64,000 nt of DNA from Tatumella sp. JGM91 (lineage in GTDB: Bacteria; Pseudomonadota; Gammaproteobacteria; Enterobacterales; Enterobacteriaceae), in the NCBI RefSeq assembly GCF_018257575.1, contig NZ_JAERJP010000003.1, positions 140,499 through 204,498 of the forward strand, in the 5' to 3' direction. Below are positions 8,917 to 18,797 of the stretch, piece by piece (within the stretch, counting starts at the first letter, position 1; every line of letters begins with the position of its first letter). The notes below the pieces were generated by a model that saw only the letters and a program-made list of their open reading frames with translations, had not been told where the DNA came from and ran no database searches. Made by a program: the position numbers and the translations under genes.

Positions 8917-9846
8917 ATGGTAAAAGTTTATGCACCTGCCTCTATCGGCAATGTGAGTGTCGGGTTTGATGTGCTGGGGGCCGCAGTGTCACCGGCCGAC
9001 GGAACTCTGCTGGGGGATTGTGTCACCGTAGAAGCGGCAGAAACCTTCAGTCTGGAGAATCGTGGTCGTTTTGTCTCAAAACTGCCGACAGATCCAAAAG
9101 AGAATATAGTCTATCAGTGCTGGCAGCGTTTTTGCCAGGAAGTTGGCCGCGATATTCCGGTCAGAATGGTACTGGAAAAAAACATGCCCATCGGCTCAGG
9201 GCTGGGATCCAGTGCCTGTTCAGTTGTCGCCGGGCTGATGGCAATGAATGAATTCTGTCATAAGCCGCTGGATGACGACCGGTTACTGGCGCTGATGGGT
9301 GAACTGGAAGGGCGGGTTTCCGGCAGCGTGCACTTCGATAACGTGGCTCCCTGTTTTTTAGGCGGTCTCCAGCTAATGCTGGAAGCCCATGGTATTACCT
9401 GTCAACCGGTACCGGGGTTTGATGAATGGTATTGGGTGATGGCCTACCCGGGAATTAAAGTTTCCACCGCAGAAGCCAGGGCTATTCTGCCTGCCACCTA
9501 CAGTAAAGCAGACTGTATAACCCATGGCCGAATGCTGTCAGGATTTATTCATGCCTGCCACACCCGTCAGCCATTGCTGGCGGCCAGTCTGATGAAAGAT
9601 GTTATTGCTGAACCGTACCGTACCGGACTGCTGCCGGGGTTTGCCGAAGCGCGACAGGCTGTGACCGGACTCGGGGCTCTGGCCTGTGGTATTTCCGGTT
9701 CCGGACCGACACTGTTTGCCGTCTGTGACACGCCGGAAGTGGCTGAGCAGACCCGGGCATGGTTACAGCAGCACTATCTGCAGAACGATGAAGGCTTCGT
9801 ACATATTTGCCGTCTTGATACGACGGGCGCACGTAAACTGGGGTAA
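8917..9846 (+). CDS. thrB: Homoserine kinase
   Basis: The protein has 309 residues (E. coli 310). It phosphorylates homoserine with ATP; GHMP kinase family. The ATP loop [17 protein letters not shown] is near residue 90. The start at 8917 ([12 protein letters not shown]) aligns with E. coli; an earlier in-frame ATG at 8896 lies within thrA and is not needed. It is translationally tied to thrA (2-bp gap) and thrC (3-bp gap). Confidence 0.97.
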   Translation: MVKVYAPASIGNVSVGFDVLGAAVSPADGTLLGDCVTVEAAETFSLENRGRFVSKLPTDPKENIVYQCWQRFCQEVGRDIPVRMVLEKNMPIGSGLGSSACSVVAGLMAMNEFCHKPLDDDRLLALMGELEGRVSGSVHFDNVAPCFLGGLQLMLEAHGITCQPVPGFDEWYWVMAYPGIKVSTAEARAILPATYSKADCITHGRMLSGFIHACHTRQPLLAASLMKDVIAEPYRTGLLPGFAEARQAVTGLGALACGISGSGPTLFAVCDTPEVAEQTRAWLQQHYLQNDEGFVHICRLDTTGARKLG

Positions 9847-9849
9847 GCG

Positions 9850-11142
9850 ATGAAATTATATAATCTGAAAGACCATAACGAGCAGGTCAGTTTTACTCAG
9901 GCGGTGACGCAGGGACTGGGTTCGCAGCAGGGACTTTTCTTCCCTAATGAATTGCCGGCTTTTGAACTGACAGAAATTGATCACCTGCTGGAGATGGATT
10001 TTGTCAGCCGCAGCAGCAAAATACTGTCGGCCTTTATCGGTGATGAGATCTCTGAGCAGGAAATGACAGCGCGTGTAAAAACGGCATTTACCTTTCCGGC
10101 CCCGGTACAACCCGTCTCTGAAGATGTTGCCTGTCTGGAATTATTCCACGGACCAACCCTGGCATTTAAAGACTTTGGCGGCCGTTTTATGGCTCAGATG
10201 CTGGCTCTGAGCAGCGACGACGATGAAAAGATTACTATTCTGACTGCGACATCCGGTGACACAGGCGCCGCCGTTGCCCACGCGTTTTATGGCATGGAAA
10301 ATATCCGTGTGGTGATCCTTTATCCGCAGGGAAAAATCAGTTCGTTACAGGAAAAACTGTTCTGCACGCTGGGCGGAAATATCCAGACCATTGCGGTGGA
10401 CGGCGATTTCGATGCCTGTCAGGCACTGGTGAAGCAGGCATTTGATGATCAGGCACTGAAACAGGCGATTGGTCTGAATTCCGCTAACTCGATCAATATC
10501 AGCCGGTTACTGGCCCAGGTATGTTATTACTTTGAAGCGGTGGCACAGCTGCCTCAGGAAAAACGTAATCAGTTAGTCATTTCTGTCCCCAGTGGTAATT
10601 TCGGTGACCTGACGGCAGGATTACTGGCGAAAAGCCTGGGACTGCCGGTTAAACGTTTTATCGCTGCAACTAATGCCAACGACACGGTGCCGCGGTTTTT
10701 GCACAGCGGCGAATGGACTCCCCATAAGACGGTTGCTACCCTGTCTAATGCGATGGATGTCAGCCAGCCGAATAACTGGCCACGGGTTGAAGAGTTATTC
10801 CGCCGTAAGACCTGGCAGCTGAATGAACTTGGTTGCGGTGCACTGAGCGACGAACAAACCCGTGCAGCGATGCGTGAACTGGCGGCGGAAGGATATATTT
10901 CCGAACCTCATGCCGCAATTGCCTGGCGTGTGCTGCGTGATCAGTTACGTGACGGTGAGTATGGTCTGTTCCTTGGTACTGCACATCCGGCGAAATTTAA
11001 AGACAGCGTCGATGACATCCTGCAGACAGATCTGCCGTTACCTGCTGAACTGGCAGAACGTGCAGACCTGCCATTACTGTCGGAGACTCTGCCGGCAGAT
11101 TTTGCTGAACTGAAACAGTACCTGCTGACAAAAACGGTCTGA
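9850..11142 (+). CDS. thrC: Threonine synthase
   Basis: The protein has 430 residues (E. coli 428). This PLP enzyme converts O-phosphohomoserine to threonine, the last step of the pathway. The PLP lysine is K107 in FHGPTLAFKDFGGRF; the cofactor phosphate-binding loop is SVPSGNFGDLTAG near residue 240. It is the last gene of the thr operon and is followed by a GC hairpin without a good U-tract. Confidence 0.98.
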   Translation: MKLYNLKDHNEQVSFTQAVTQGLGSQQGLFFPNELPAFELTEIDHLLEMDFVSRSSKILSAFIGDEISEQEMTARVKTAFTFPAPVQPVSEDVACLELFHGPTLAFKDFGGRFMAQMLALSSDDDEKITILTATSGDTGAAVAHAFYGMENIRVVILYPQGKISSLQEKLFCTLGGNIQTIAVDGDFDACQALVKQAFDDQALKQAIGLNSANSINISRLLAQVCYYFEAVAQLPQEKRNQLVISVPSGNFGDLTAGLLAKSLGLPVKRFIAATNANDTVPRFLHSGEWTPHKTVATLSNAMDVSQPNNWPRVEELFRRKTWQLNELGCGALSDEQTRAAMRELAAEGYISEPHAAIAWRVLRDQLRDGEYGLFLGTAHPAKFKDSVDDILQTDLPLPAELAERADLPLLSETLPADFAELKQYLLTKTV

Positions 11143-11161
11143 CAAACCGCTAATCTTTGCC

Positions 11162-11189
11162 GCCCTGCAGGGGACAACCTTTGCAGGGC
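11162..11189. terminator. Hairpin between convergent thrC and yaaA
   Basis: GCCCTGCA (11162-11169) pairs with TGCAGGGC (11182-11189) around a 12-nt loop. No T-run follows, so it is a weak candidate terminator. Confidence 0.45.
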
Positions 11190-11209
11190 CATAACTGATG
11201 ACCGCTGTT

Positions 11210-11989
11210 TCAGGCCTGTTGCTGGTGGCGTTTAAACACCAGTTCCTGATCAGTACTGCTTTGTTCATCAAAAAAATAGCCGTCACTGTTGAAACCAGTG
11301 AGTTGTTGCGGGGTCGTCAGGCGATGCCGGATAATATAACGGCACATCATACCGCGGGCTTTTTTAGCATAAAAACTGATCACCTTGAATTTGCCATTTT
11401 TCTCATCAAGGAACACCGGTTTAATGATTTTTCCCGCCAGTAGTTTGGGTTTTACCCCTTTAAAATATTCATCAGACGCCAGATTGATCAGAACATCATC
11501 GCCCTGTCTGGCCAGCGCTTCATTCAGTACTGTTGTTAACTGATCTCCCCAGAAGCTGTAAAGATCTTTACCTTGTGGATTGGAAAGCTTTATGCCCATT
11601 TCCAGACGATAAGGCTGCATGAGATCCAGCGGGCGGAGAACACCATAAAGTCCGGACAGCATCCGCAGGTGTTGCTGGGCGAAGTCAAAATCATCGTCAG
11701 TCAGCGTTTCTGCGGCCAGGCCGGTATAAACATCCCCTTTAAACGCCAGAATGGCCTGTCTGGCATTCTCCGGGGTGAAATCCGGCTGCCAGTCATTAAA
11801 CCGTTCTGCGTTAAGGTGTGCCAGTTTATCACTGATGCTCATCAGGGTCGCAATCTGTGCCGGTGTCAGCCGGCGGGCAATATCAATTAATTCCTGAGAC
11901 TGATTTAACAGTGCAGGCAGGCTGTACTTCCGGGTCGCCAGCGGGCTTTCATAATCCAGGGTTTTGGCCGGAGATATCACCATTAACAT
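11210..11989 (-). CDS. yaaA: Peroxide stress protein YaaA (DUF328/UPF0246)
   Basis: The protein has 259 residues (E. coli 258). In E. coli, YaaA belongs to the OxyR regulon and lowers intracellular free iron during hydrogen peroxide stress; it also binds DNA. Conserved blocks are [48 protein letters not shown] and the C-terminal [10 protein letters not shown]. The E. coli neighbour yaaJ, between yaaA and talB, is missing here; talB follows divergently. Confidence 0.95.
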   Translation of the reverse strand: MLMVISPAKTLDYESPLATRKYSLPALLNQSQELIDIARRLTPAQIATLMSISDKLAHLNAERFNDWQPDFTPENARQAILAFKGDVYTGLAAETLTDDDFDFAQQHLRMLSGLYGVLRPLDLMQPYRLEMGIKLSNPQGKDLYSFWGDQLTTVLNEALARQGDDVLINLASDEYFKGVKPKLLAGKIIKPVFLDEKNGKFKVISFYAKKARGMMCRYIIRHRLTTPQQLTGFNSDGYFFDEQSSTDQELVFKRHQQQA

Positions 11990-12174
11990 TATTTAATTCC
12001 TCATTACAGGCCCGCAGGCGATCACTGATAGGGCGCAGTGTAGCAAAAAAGTGATACGGAATGATCAATCGTTGCTATACCCGGCAACGATGGTTAATGG
12101 TGTATTACCACGGATTACGCGGGCCCGCGACGTGACCAGCAATGCGATTTCGCGATTGTTTACCCGGCGCGGCC

Positions 12175-12202
12175 TTGCACCTCGTCAAGTGCGTGATATT
12201 AT
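12175..12202 (+). promoter_or_regulatory. Probable talB promoter
   Basis: TTGCAC (12175-12180) and TATTAT (12197-12202) are separated by 16 bp and lie about 48 bp upstream of the talB ATG. A GC hairpin-forming repeat (arms 12068-12075 and 12084-12091) lies further upstream with no clear role. Confidence 0.55.
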
Positions 12203-12249
12203 CCGGAGAGGCTTTTTTCCCCTGACAGTTCAACAGAAGAGAAGCAAAC

Positions 12250-13203
12250 ATGACGGACAAACTTAGCTCACTGCGCAAGTTAACAACAGTCGTTGCCGAT
12301 ACCGGTGATATTGAAGCAATGAAACTGTATCAGCCACAGGATGCAACCACTAACCCTTCACTGATCCTCAACGCGGCACAAATCCCTGAATACCGTAAGC
12401 TGATTGATGAAGCCATCGAATGGGCGCGTAAGCAGAGTAATGATAAGCAGCAGCAAATTGCTTTCGCCTCTGACAAACTGGCGGTAAATATCGGGCTGGA
12501 AATTCTGAAATTAGTCCCGGGCCGTATCTCTACCGAAGTTGATGCCAGACTTTCCTACGATACAGAAGCCAGTATCGCCAAAGCCCACAGCCTGATCAAA
12601 CTGTATAACGATGCAGGTATCAGCAATGATCGTATTCTGATCAAGCTGGCCTCTACCTGGCAGGGGATCCGTGCGGCTGAGCGTCTGGAAAAAGAAGGTA
12701 TCAACTGTAACCTGACACTGCTTTTCTCTTTTGCCCAGGCCCGTGCCTGTGCAGAAGCCGGTGTTTACCTGATTTCTCCGTTTGTTGGCCGTATTCTGGA
12801 CTGGTACAAAGCGAATACCGATAAAAAAGAATATGCACCCCATGAAGATCCGGGTGTGGTTTCTGTGGCCGAAATTTATAACTATTACAAGCAGCATGGT
12901 TATGAAACCGTTGTCATGGGCGCGAGCTTCCGTAATACCGGCGAAATTCTGGAGCTGGCGGGCTGCGATCGCCTGACCATCTCTCCGGGCCTGCTGAAAG
13001 AGCTGAAAGAAACGGAAGGCAGTGTCGAGCGTAAGCTGAACTTTACCGGTGAAGTAAAAGCCCGTCCGGAAAAAATGTCAGAAGCCGAATTCCTGTGGGA
13101 ACATAACCAGGATCCGATGGCGATTGATAAACTGGCTCAGGGTATCCGTAACTTTGCCATTGACCAGGGTAAACTGGAAAAAATGATTGCAGATTTACTG
13201 TAA
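12250..13203 (+). CDS. talB: Transaldolase B
   Basis: The protein has 317 residues, as in E. coli. It moves a dihydroxyacetone unit between sedoheptulose 7-phosphate and glyceraldehyde 3-phosphate in the pentose phosphate pathway. The Schiff-base lysine is K132 in [14 protein letters not shown]17 (VVADTGD) and E96 (STEVDAR) fit the other catalytic residues. It is an (alpha/beta)8 barrel with typical TTNPSL and [11 protein letters not shown] motifs. Expression is probably strong, given the near-consensus promoter. Confidence 0.98.
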   Translation: MTDKLSSLRKLTTVVADTGDIEAMKLYQPQDATTNPSLILNAAQIPEYRKLIDEAIEWARKQSNDKQQQIAFASDKLAVNIGLEILKLVPGRISTEVDARLSYDTEASIAKAHSLIKLYNDAGISNDRILIKLASTWQGIRAAERLEKEGINCNLTLLFSFAQARACAEAGVYLISPFVGRILDWYKANTDKKEYAPHEDPGVVSVAEIYNYYKQHGYETVVMGASFRNTGEILELAGCDRLTISPGLLKELKETEGSVERKLNFTGEVKARPEKMSEAEFLWEHNQDPMAIDKLAQGIRNFAIDQGKLEKMIADLL

Positions 13204-13212
13204 TCATCCCCG

Positions 13213-13237
13213 CCCGCGGTAGCCTGGCTGCTGCGGG
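13213..13237 (+). terminator. Weak hairpin after talB
   Basis: CCCGC (13213-13217) and GCGGG (13233-13237) pair with an imperfect inner stem. There is no T-run, so this is a low-confidence terminator or mRNA-stabilising hairpin. Confidence 0.3.
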
Positions 13238-13305
13238 ACGTCAATTCACTGTTTGTGGTTCCCCGTCCCGGCTGTATCTACAGCACTCATCTGAAGTGAA
13301 ATATC

Positions 13306-13893
13306 ATGACTACTTTACGTATCGGACTGGTCTCAGTATCTGACCGGGCCTCGCAGGGGGTTTATCAGGATAAAGGTATCCCTGCACTGACCGAATGGTT
13401 ATCACTGGCCCTGACCAGTCCTTTTACCCTCGAAAGCCGGGTTATCCCCGACGAACAATTGTTAATTGAGCAGACACTGACTGAACTGGTCGATGAACAT
13501 CATTGCCATCTGGTGCTTACCACCGGCGGTACTGGGCCGGCATTACGTGATGTTACTCCGGATGCCACACTGGCGGTAGCTGACCGTGTAATGCCTGGTT
13601 TCGGCGAGCAGATGCGACAAATCAGCCTTAATTTTGTGCCTACGGCTATTCTGTCCCGGCAGACCGCAGTGATCCGTAAGCAATCGCTGATCCTGAATTT
13701 GCCGGGACAGCCGAAATCGATTAAAGAGACACTGGAAGGATTGAAAGCGCCATCAGGGCAGGTAAACGTCGCGGGTATCTTTGCAAGTGTACCTTATTGT
13801 TTACAGTTGCTCGACGGGCCCTATGTGGAGACTGATCCGCAAGTGGTAGCAGCTTTTCGTCCAAAAAGTGCAAGGCGTGAGATAAACGACTAA
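13306..13893 (+). CDS. mog: Molybdopterin adenylyltransferase
   Basis: The protein has 195 residues, as in E. coli. It adenylates molybdopterin before MoeA inserts molybdenum. The MoCF domain shows the signature TTGGTGPALRDVTPDAT with the catalytic Asp, and the GFGEQMRQIS and LPGQPKSIKE segments. The C-terminus VAAFRPKSARR is typical. It follows talB as in E. coli; the next gene in E. coli (satP) is replaced here by a different transporter. Confidence 0.97.
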   Translation: MTTLRIGLVSVSDRASQGVYQDKGIPALTEWLSLALTSPFTLESRVIPDEQLLIEQTLTELVDEHHCHLVLTTGGTGPALRDVTPDATLAVADRVMPGFGEQMRQISLNFVPTAILSRQTAVIRKQSLILNLPGQPKSIKETLEGLKAPSGQVNVAGIFASVPYCLQLLDGPYVETDPQVVAAFRPKSARREIND

Positions 13894-13933
13894 AGATAAT
13901 ATTTTTTAAGGATAAACTTCAGAGGTTCTGGTG

Positions 13934-13952
13934 TATCGGCTTATTGCCGATA
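13934..13952. repeat. Small perfect inverted repeat between mog and the MHS transporter
   Basis: TATCGGC and GCCGATA (7-bp arms, 5-nt centre TTATT) lie about 60 bp upstream of the transporter start. It could be an operator or a weak hairpin. Confidence 0.35.
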
Positions 13953-14012
13953 TAGTAATGAAATATTTACAGCTAACGCTGTTAACTGACCTCTGGGATA
14001 AAGACTTAATTT

Positions 14013-15305
14013 ATGGATAACCATGCCGCGGAGCGCCTGAGTGCGCAGGACTATAAAACCCTGATACTGGCAGCGCTCGGCGGGGCGCTGGAATTCTACG
14101 ATTTTATTATCTTTGTCTTTTTTGCGGCCGTGATTGGCGAACTGTTTTTCCCTGCCGATATTCCCGAATGGCTGAGGCAACTTCAGACTTTCGGGATTTT
14201 TGCTGCGGGGTATCTTGCACGGCCATTAGGCGGGCTGGTGATGGCTCATTTTGGCGATATTCTCGGGCGTAAGAAAATGTTTAGTCTGAGTATTCTGCTG
14301 ATGGCTATCCCCACTCTGGCGATGGGACTATTGCCCTCTTATCAGAGTCTGGGACTGGCCGCTCCGCTATTATTATTGCTGATGCGATTATTACAGGGGG
14401 CGGCAATCGGTGGTGAAGTGCCGGGTGCCTGGGTATTTGTCGCTGAACATGTGCCGGATAACCGTACCGGAATTGCCTGTGGTACGCTGACAGCCGGACT
14501 GACGGTCGGCATCCTGCTGGGTTCTCTGGTGGCCGGTGCCATTAACCGGCATATGACCCCTGATGAAGTCGCTGCGGTTGGCTGGCGGGTGGCGTTTCTG
14601 CTGGGCGGTGTCTTTGGTTTTATTGCGTTATATCTGCGCCGCTGGCTGCAGGAAACGCCGGTATTCCGGAAAATGCAGCAGCAAAAAACATTGTCTGAAG
14701 CACTGCCCCTGAAAAATGTGGTGAATTTTCATCGTAAAAGCCTGCTGATTTCGGTGCTCCTGACCTGGCTGCTTTCTGCCGCTATCGTGGTGATTATCCT
14801 GATGGCACCGGCACTGATGCAAAAAATGTATCAGATCCCGGCAGCGCTCAGCCTGCAGGCCAACAGTATTGCGACAGTTATGCTGCTGGCAGGCTGTATG
14901 CTGGCCGGGTGGCTGGTTGACCGCTTTGGCGCCGGACGTTGTCTGTCGGTGGGATGCCTGTTGCTGGCGGCCAGCAGCTGGCTGTTTTTTCATATCTTAG
15001 CCAGCCATCCGCAATACCTGATTGCTGCTTATGCCCTGACCGGTCTCTGTGTCGGGACCGTGGGGATTGTGCCTTTTATTATGGTCAGGGCATTTCCTCC
15101 GGCAGTTCGCTTTAGTGGTATTTCCCTGTCCTATAACCTTTCTTACGCTATTTTCGGCGGTCTGACACCCGTCTTTGTGACCCTGGCGTTACGTCTGACG
15201 CCACTGGCACCTTGCTGGTATATCACCGCGCTGTGTGTCACCGGGGCAATGATCGGCGGATATCTGCATTCACAGGCCCGCCTCCCGGGTCAGGCGGCCG
15301 GCTGA
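14013..15305 (+). CDS. MFS transporter, metabolite:H+ symporter (MHS) type
   Basis: This is a 430-residue inner membrane protein with about twelve hydrophobic segments. The N-terminus has the MHS-type GALEFYDFIIFVFF segment (about residues 24-37), then FAAGYLARPLGG and the MFS loop motif AHFGDILGRKK (about 78-88). It has the general organisation of ProP and related symporters for small carboxylates or osmolytes. The substrate cannot be told from the sequence. It occupies the mog-dnaK interval where E. coli has satP, yaaW and yaaI. The Shine-Dalgarno is weak, and the gene is probably monocistronic. Confidence 0.85.
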   Translation: MDNHAAERLSAQDYKTLILAALGGALEFYDFIIFVFFAAVIGELFFPADIPEWLRQLQTFGIFAAGYLARPLGGLVMAHFGDILGRKKMFSLSILLMAIPTLAMGLLPSYQSLGLAAPLLLLLMRLLQGAAIGGEVPGAWVFVAEHVPDNRTGIACGTLTAGLTVGILLGSLVAGAINRHMTPDEVAAVGWRVAFLLGGVFGFIALYLRRWLQETPVFRKMQQQKTLSEALPLKNVVNFHRKSLLISVLLTWLLSAAIVVIILMAPALMQKMYQIPAALSLQANSIATVMLLAGCMLAGWLVDRFGAGRCLSVGCLLLAASSWLFFHILASHPQYLIAAYALTGLCVGTVGIVPFIMVRAFPPAVRFSGISLSYNLSYAIFGGLTPVFVTLALRLTPLAPCWYITALCVTGAMIGGYLHSQARLPGQAAG

Positions 15306-15350
15306 GACTGTCAGGGATTTCTGTGTTTTTTTTACTTTTTTTTACGCCGG

Positions 15351-15378
15351 CCCTTGATGGCCGGTAAACTGCCCCCAT
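15351..15378 (+). promoter_or_regulatory. Sigma-32 (heat-shock) promoter of dnaKJ
   Basis: CCCTTGATG (15351-15359) and CCCCAT (15373-15378), 13 bp apart, match the RpoH consensus CTTGAA-N13-15-CCCCAT and the equivalent E. coli dnaK promoter. Confidence 0.9.
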
Positions 15379-15502
15379 CTTGTTTGCATAGCGAGTTGTG
15401 AATCAAAAAAATTTGTAATCCGGTACTTGAAATAATCACAAGCGACCGCATTTATGGTTCATATCCGAACGACAACAGAATTTACGTGGGAGATGTGTAG
15501 AG

Positions 15503-17419
15503 ATGGGTAAAATTATTGGTATTGACCTGGGTACAACCAATTCATGCGTAGCAATTATGGACGGTGGTAAAGCACGCGTTCTGGAAAACGCTGAGGGTGA
15601 TCGTACCACTCCTTCCATCATCGCTTACACTCAGGATGGTGAGACTCTGGTAGGCCAGCCTGCTAAACGCCAGGCCGTGACTAACCCGCAAAACACTTTA
15701 TTTGCTATTAAGCGTCTGATTGGTCGTCGTTTTCAGGACGAAGAAGTACAGCGTGACCTGAAAATCATGCCATACAAAATCATCGGTTCTGATAACGGTG
15801 ATGCATGGCTGGACGTGAAAGGCCAGAAAATGGCACCTCCGCAGATTTCTGCAGAAGTGCTGAAGAAAATGAAGAAGACTGCCGAAGATTACCTGGGTGA
15901 GCCGGTAACCGAAGCTGTGATCACCGTTCCTGCTTACTTTAACGATGCACAGCGTCAGGCGACTAAAGATGCTGGCCGTATCGCAGGTCTGGAAGTAAAA
16001 CGTATCATCAACGAACCAACTGCCGCAGCACTGGCTTACGGTATGGATAAAGGCCAGGGTAACCGTACTATCGCGGTATACGACCTGGGTGGTGGTACTT
16101 TCGATATCTCAATTATCGAAATCGATGAAGTTGATGGTGAAAAAACCTTCGAAGTTCTGGCAACCAATGGTGATACTCACCTCGGTGGTGAAGACTTCGA
16201 TAGCCGCCTGATTAACTATCTGGTTGACGAATTCAAGAAAGAGCAGGGTATTGACCTGCGTAACGACCCGCTGGCAATGCAGCGTCTGAAAGAAGCGGCA
16301 GAGAAAGCGAAAATTGAACTGTCTTCTGCCCAGCAGACTGACGTTAACCTGCCGTACGTGACTGCAGATGCGACTGGTCCTAAGCACCTGAACATCAAAG
16401 TAACCCGTGCGAAACTGGAAGCACTGGTTGAAGATCTGGTTGCACGCTCTATCGAGCCACTGAAAGTTGCTCTGAAAGATGCCGGTCTGTCAGTGTCTGA
16501 TATCAATGATGTTATCCTGGTGGGTGGTCAGACCCGTATGCCACTGGTTCAGAGCAAAGTTAAAGATTTCTTTGGTAAAGAACCACGTAAAGACGTTAAC
16601 CCGGACGAAGCTGTAGCTGTCGGTGCGGCAGTTCAGGGGGGTGTACTGGCGGGTGATGTGAAAGACGTATTGCTGCTGGATGTGACTCCGCTGTCACTGG
16701 GTATCGAAACGATGGGTGGTGTAATGACCAGCCTGATCAGCAAAAATACTACTATCCCGACCAAACACAGCCAGGTGTTCTCTACAGCAGAAGACAACCA
16801 GTCTGCGGTAACTATCCATGTACTGCAGGGTGAGCGTAAACGTTCTTCTGATAACAAGTCACTGGGTCAGTTTAACCTGGACGGTATTCAGGCTGCGCCA
16901 CGGGGTATGCCACAGATCGAAGTCACTTTCGACATCGATGCGGATGGTATCCTGCATGTGTCTGCAAAAGACAAAAACAGTGGTAAAGAGCAGAAGATCA
17001 CCATTAAAGCTTCTTCCGGTCTGAACGAAGAAGAAGTCGAAAAAATGGTCCGTGATGCTGAGCAAAATGCAGAATCTGACCGTAAATTCGAAGAGCTGGT
17101 TCAGGCACGTAACCAGGGTGACCAGGTTGTTCACAGCACCCGTAAGCAGTTAGAAGAAGCCGGTGATAAGTTATCTGCTGAAGATAAAGCGCCAATCGAA
17201 TCTGCACTGACAGCACTGGAAACTGCGCTGAAATCAGAAGATAAAGCAGATATTGACGTTAAAATTCAGGCCCTGGTTGAAGTCTCCGGGAAACTGATGG
17301 AACTGGCACAGCAGAGTGCTCAGGCAAACGGTGCAGCCGGTGCAGGTGCTGATGCTTCAGCTCAGAAAGATGACGATGTTGTCGATGCTGAATTCGAAGA
17401 AGTTAAAGACAAAAAGTAA
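15503..17419 (+). CDS. dnaK: Chaperone protein DnaK (Hsp70)
   Basis: The protein has 638 residues, as in E. coli. It is an ATP-dependent chaperone working with DnaJ and GrpE. The N-terminal ATPase domain (1-383) starts [17 protein letters not shown] and includes [21 protein letters not shown] and [10 protein letters not shown]. The linker [12 protein letters not shown] is followed by the substrate-binding domain and helical lid; the acidic C-terminus ([11 protein letters not shown]) is conserved. Codon use is highly biased, as expected for an abundant protein. It is transcribed from the RpoH promoter and coupled with dnaJ. Confidence 0.99.
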   Translation: MGKIIGIDLGTTNSCVAIMDGGKARVLENAEGDRTTPSIIAYTQDGETLVGQPAKRQAVTNPQNTLFAIKRLIGRRFQDEEVQRDLKIMPYKIIGSDNGDAWLDVKGQKMAPPQISAEVLKKMKKTAEDYLGEPVTEAVITVPAYFNDAQRQATKDAGRIAGLEVKRIINEPTAAALAYGMDKGQGNRTIAVYDLGGGTFDISIIEIDEVDGEKTFEVLATNGDTHLGGEDFDSRLINYLVDEFKKEQGIDLRNDPLAMQRLKEAAEKAKIELSSAQQTDVNLPYVTADATGPKHLNIKVTRAKLEALVEDLVARSIEPLKVALKDAGLSVSDINDVILVGGQTRMPLVQSKVKDFFGKEPRKDVNPDEAVAVGAAVQGGVLAGDVKDVLLLDVTPLSLGIETMGGVMTSLISKNTTIPTKHSQVFSTAEDNQSAVTIHVLQGERKRSSDNKSLGQFNLDGIQAAPRGMPQIEVTFDIDADGILHVSAKDKNSGKEQKITIKASSGLNEEEVEKMVRDAEQNAESDRKFEELVQARNQGDQVVHSTRKQLEEAGDKLSAEDKAPIESALTALETALKSEDKADIDVKIQALVEVSGKLMELAQQSAQANGAAGAGADASAQKDDDVVDAEFEEVKDKK

Positions 17420-17466
17420 TTGCCCATGACCGGGCTAAGCGGCAGCTAAGCTGTCGTTGCTAACCA

Positions 17467-17498
17467 GCACGGGCGTAGGAGAATATCCACGCCCGTGC
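17467..17498 (+). repeat. dnaK-dnaJ intergenic hairpin
   Basis: GCACGGGCGT and ACGCCCGTGC form a perfect 10-bp stem with a 12-nt loop. No T-run follows. Such a hairpin between dnaK and dnaJ is likely to stabilise the dnaK end or attenuate dnaJ, which needs less product (inference). Confidence 0.7.
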
Positions 17499-17521
17499 GA
17501 TCATGTTAAAGGCAATAAAAA

Positions 17522-18661
17522 ATGGCGAAGAGTGATTACTACGAGGTTTTAGGCGTATCCAAAACAGCGGATGAGCGTGAAATCAAAAAGGCCTATAAAC
17601 GGCTGGCAATGAAATATCACCCTGACCGTAACCCAGGCGATACCAAGGCTGAAGAGCAGTTTAAAGAAGTCAAAGAAGCCTATGAAATTCTGACCGATGA
17701 TCAAAAGCGTGCCGCTTACGATCAGTACGGTCATGCAGCTTTTGAACAAGGCGGTATGGGCGGTGGCGGATTCGGCGGCGGCTTTGGCGGCGGTGCGGAT
17801 TTCGGTGATATCTTCGGTGATGTTTTCGGTGATATTTTCGGTGGCGGTCGTCGCCAGCGTGCAGCCCGTGGTTCCGACCTGCGTTACAACATGGAGCTGA
17901 CGCTGGAAGAAGCGGTCCGTGGTGTAAGCAAAGAAATTCGTATTCCTACCCTGCAGGAATGTGATACCTGCCATGGCAGCGGCGCTAAAGCCGGCTCAAA
18001 ACCACAAACCTGTTCGACCTGCCATGGTGCAGGCCAGGTACAGATGCGACAGGGCTTCTTTACGGTTCAGCAACCCTGTCCGACCTGTCAGGGACGTGGT
18101 TCCGTGATTAAAGATCCATGTAACGCCTGTCACGGTCACGGGCGTGTCGAAACCACTAAAACACTGTCAGTGAAAATTCCTGCCGGTGTGGATACCGGTG
18201 ACCGAATTCGCCTGAGTGGTGAAGGTGAAGCGGGTGAGCAGGGTGCTCCGGCCGGTGATCTTTATGTACAGGTCTCGGTGAAAAAACACCCTATCTTCGA
18301 GCGTGAAGAGAATAACCTGTATTGTGAAGTTCCGATTAACTTCACTCTGGCGGCCCTGGGGGGGGAGATTGAAGTACCTACCCTTGACGGACGGGTAAAA
18401 CTGAAAGTCCCTGCCGGTACGCAAACTGATAAATTGTTCCGTGTGCGTGGCAAGGGCGTGAAATCAGTCCGTGGTGGCGCTATTGGTGACCTGTTGTGTC
18501 GCGTGGTGGTAGAAACCCCGGTGAATCTGAATGATAAACAAAAAGCGTTACTCAGTGAACTGGGCGACACACTGGGCGGGCCATCAGGCGAGGATAACAG
18601 TCCCCGTTCAAAAACGTTCTTTGATGGTGTGAAGAAGTTTTTTGACGATCTGACCCGTTAG
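17522..18661 (+). CDS. dnaJ: Chaperone protein DnaJ (Hsp40)
   Basis: The protein has 379 residues (E. coli 376) and is the co-chaperone that stimulates DnaK ATPase. The J domain (1-70) carries the HPD motif ([10 protein letters not shown]); a Gly/Phe-rich region at about 75-110 follows ([12 protein letters not shown]). The zinc-finger region with four CxxCxGxG repeats lies at about 143-208 ([32 protein letters not shown]). The C-terminal substrate-binding domain is complete. An intrinsic terminator follows. Confidence 0.99.
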   Translation: MAKSDYYEVLGVSKTADEREIKKAYKRLAMKYHPDRNPGDTKAEEQFKEVKEAYEILTDDQKRAAYDQYGHAAFEQGGMGGGGFGGGFGGGADFGDIFGDVFGDIFGGGRRQRAARGSDLRYNMELTLEEAVRGVSKEIRIPTLQECDTCHGSGAKAGSKPQTCSTCHGAGQVQMRQGFFTVQQPCPTCQGRGSVIKDPCNACHGHGRVETTKTLSVKIPAGVDTGDRIRLSGEGEAGEQGAPAGDLYVQVSVKKHPIFEREENNLYCEVPINFTLAALGGEIEVPTLDGRVKLKVPAGTQTDKLFRVRGKGVKSVRGGAIGDLLCRVVVETPVNLNDKQKALLSELGDTLGGPSGEDNSPRSKTFFDGVKKFFDDLTR

Positions 18662-18674
18662 TGCCCTGCTGAAG

Positions 18675-18709
18675 AAAAAACCAGTGCCTTGCGGTGCTGG
18701 TTTTTTTTT
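18675..18709 (+). terminator. Intrinsic terminator of dnaKJ
   Basis: The hairpin AAAAAACCAG / CTGGTTTTTT is extended by nine T on the plus strand. It lies immediately after dnaJ. Confidence 0.92.
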
Positions 18710-18797
18710 GCTCTTTCGCCGGCAATATTTGTTAAAACCAGCAATTACTGAGATCATCAGTCGGTAACCCTGTGACAAATTAAAAGGATATCCTCTG

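Noticed and set aside
12051-12266. 71-codon open frame overlapping the talB promoter and start
   Set aside because: It covers the talB -35/-10 and Shine-Dalgarno in another frame, and its sequence matches no known family.
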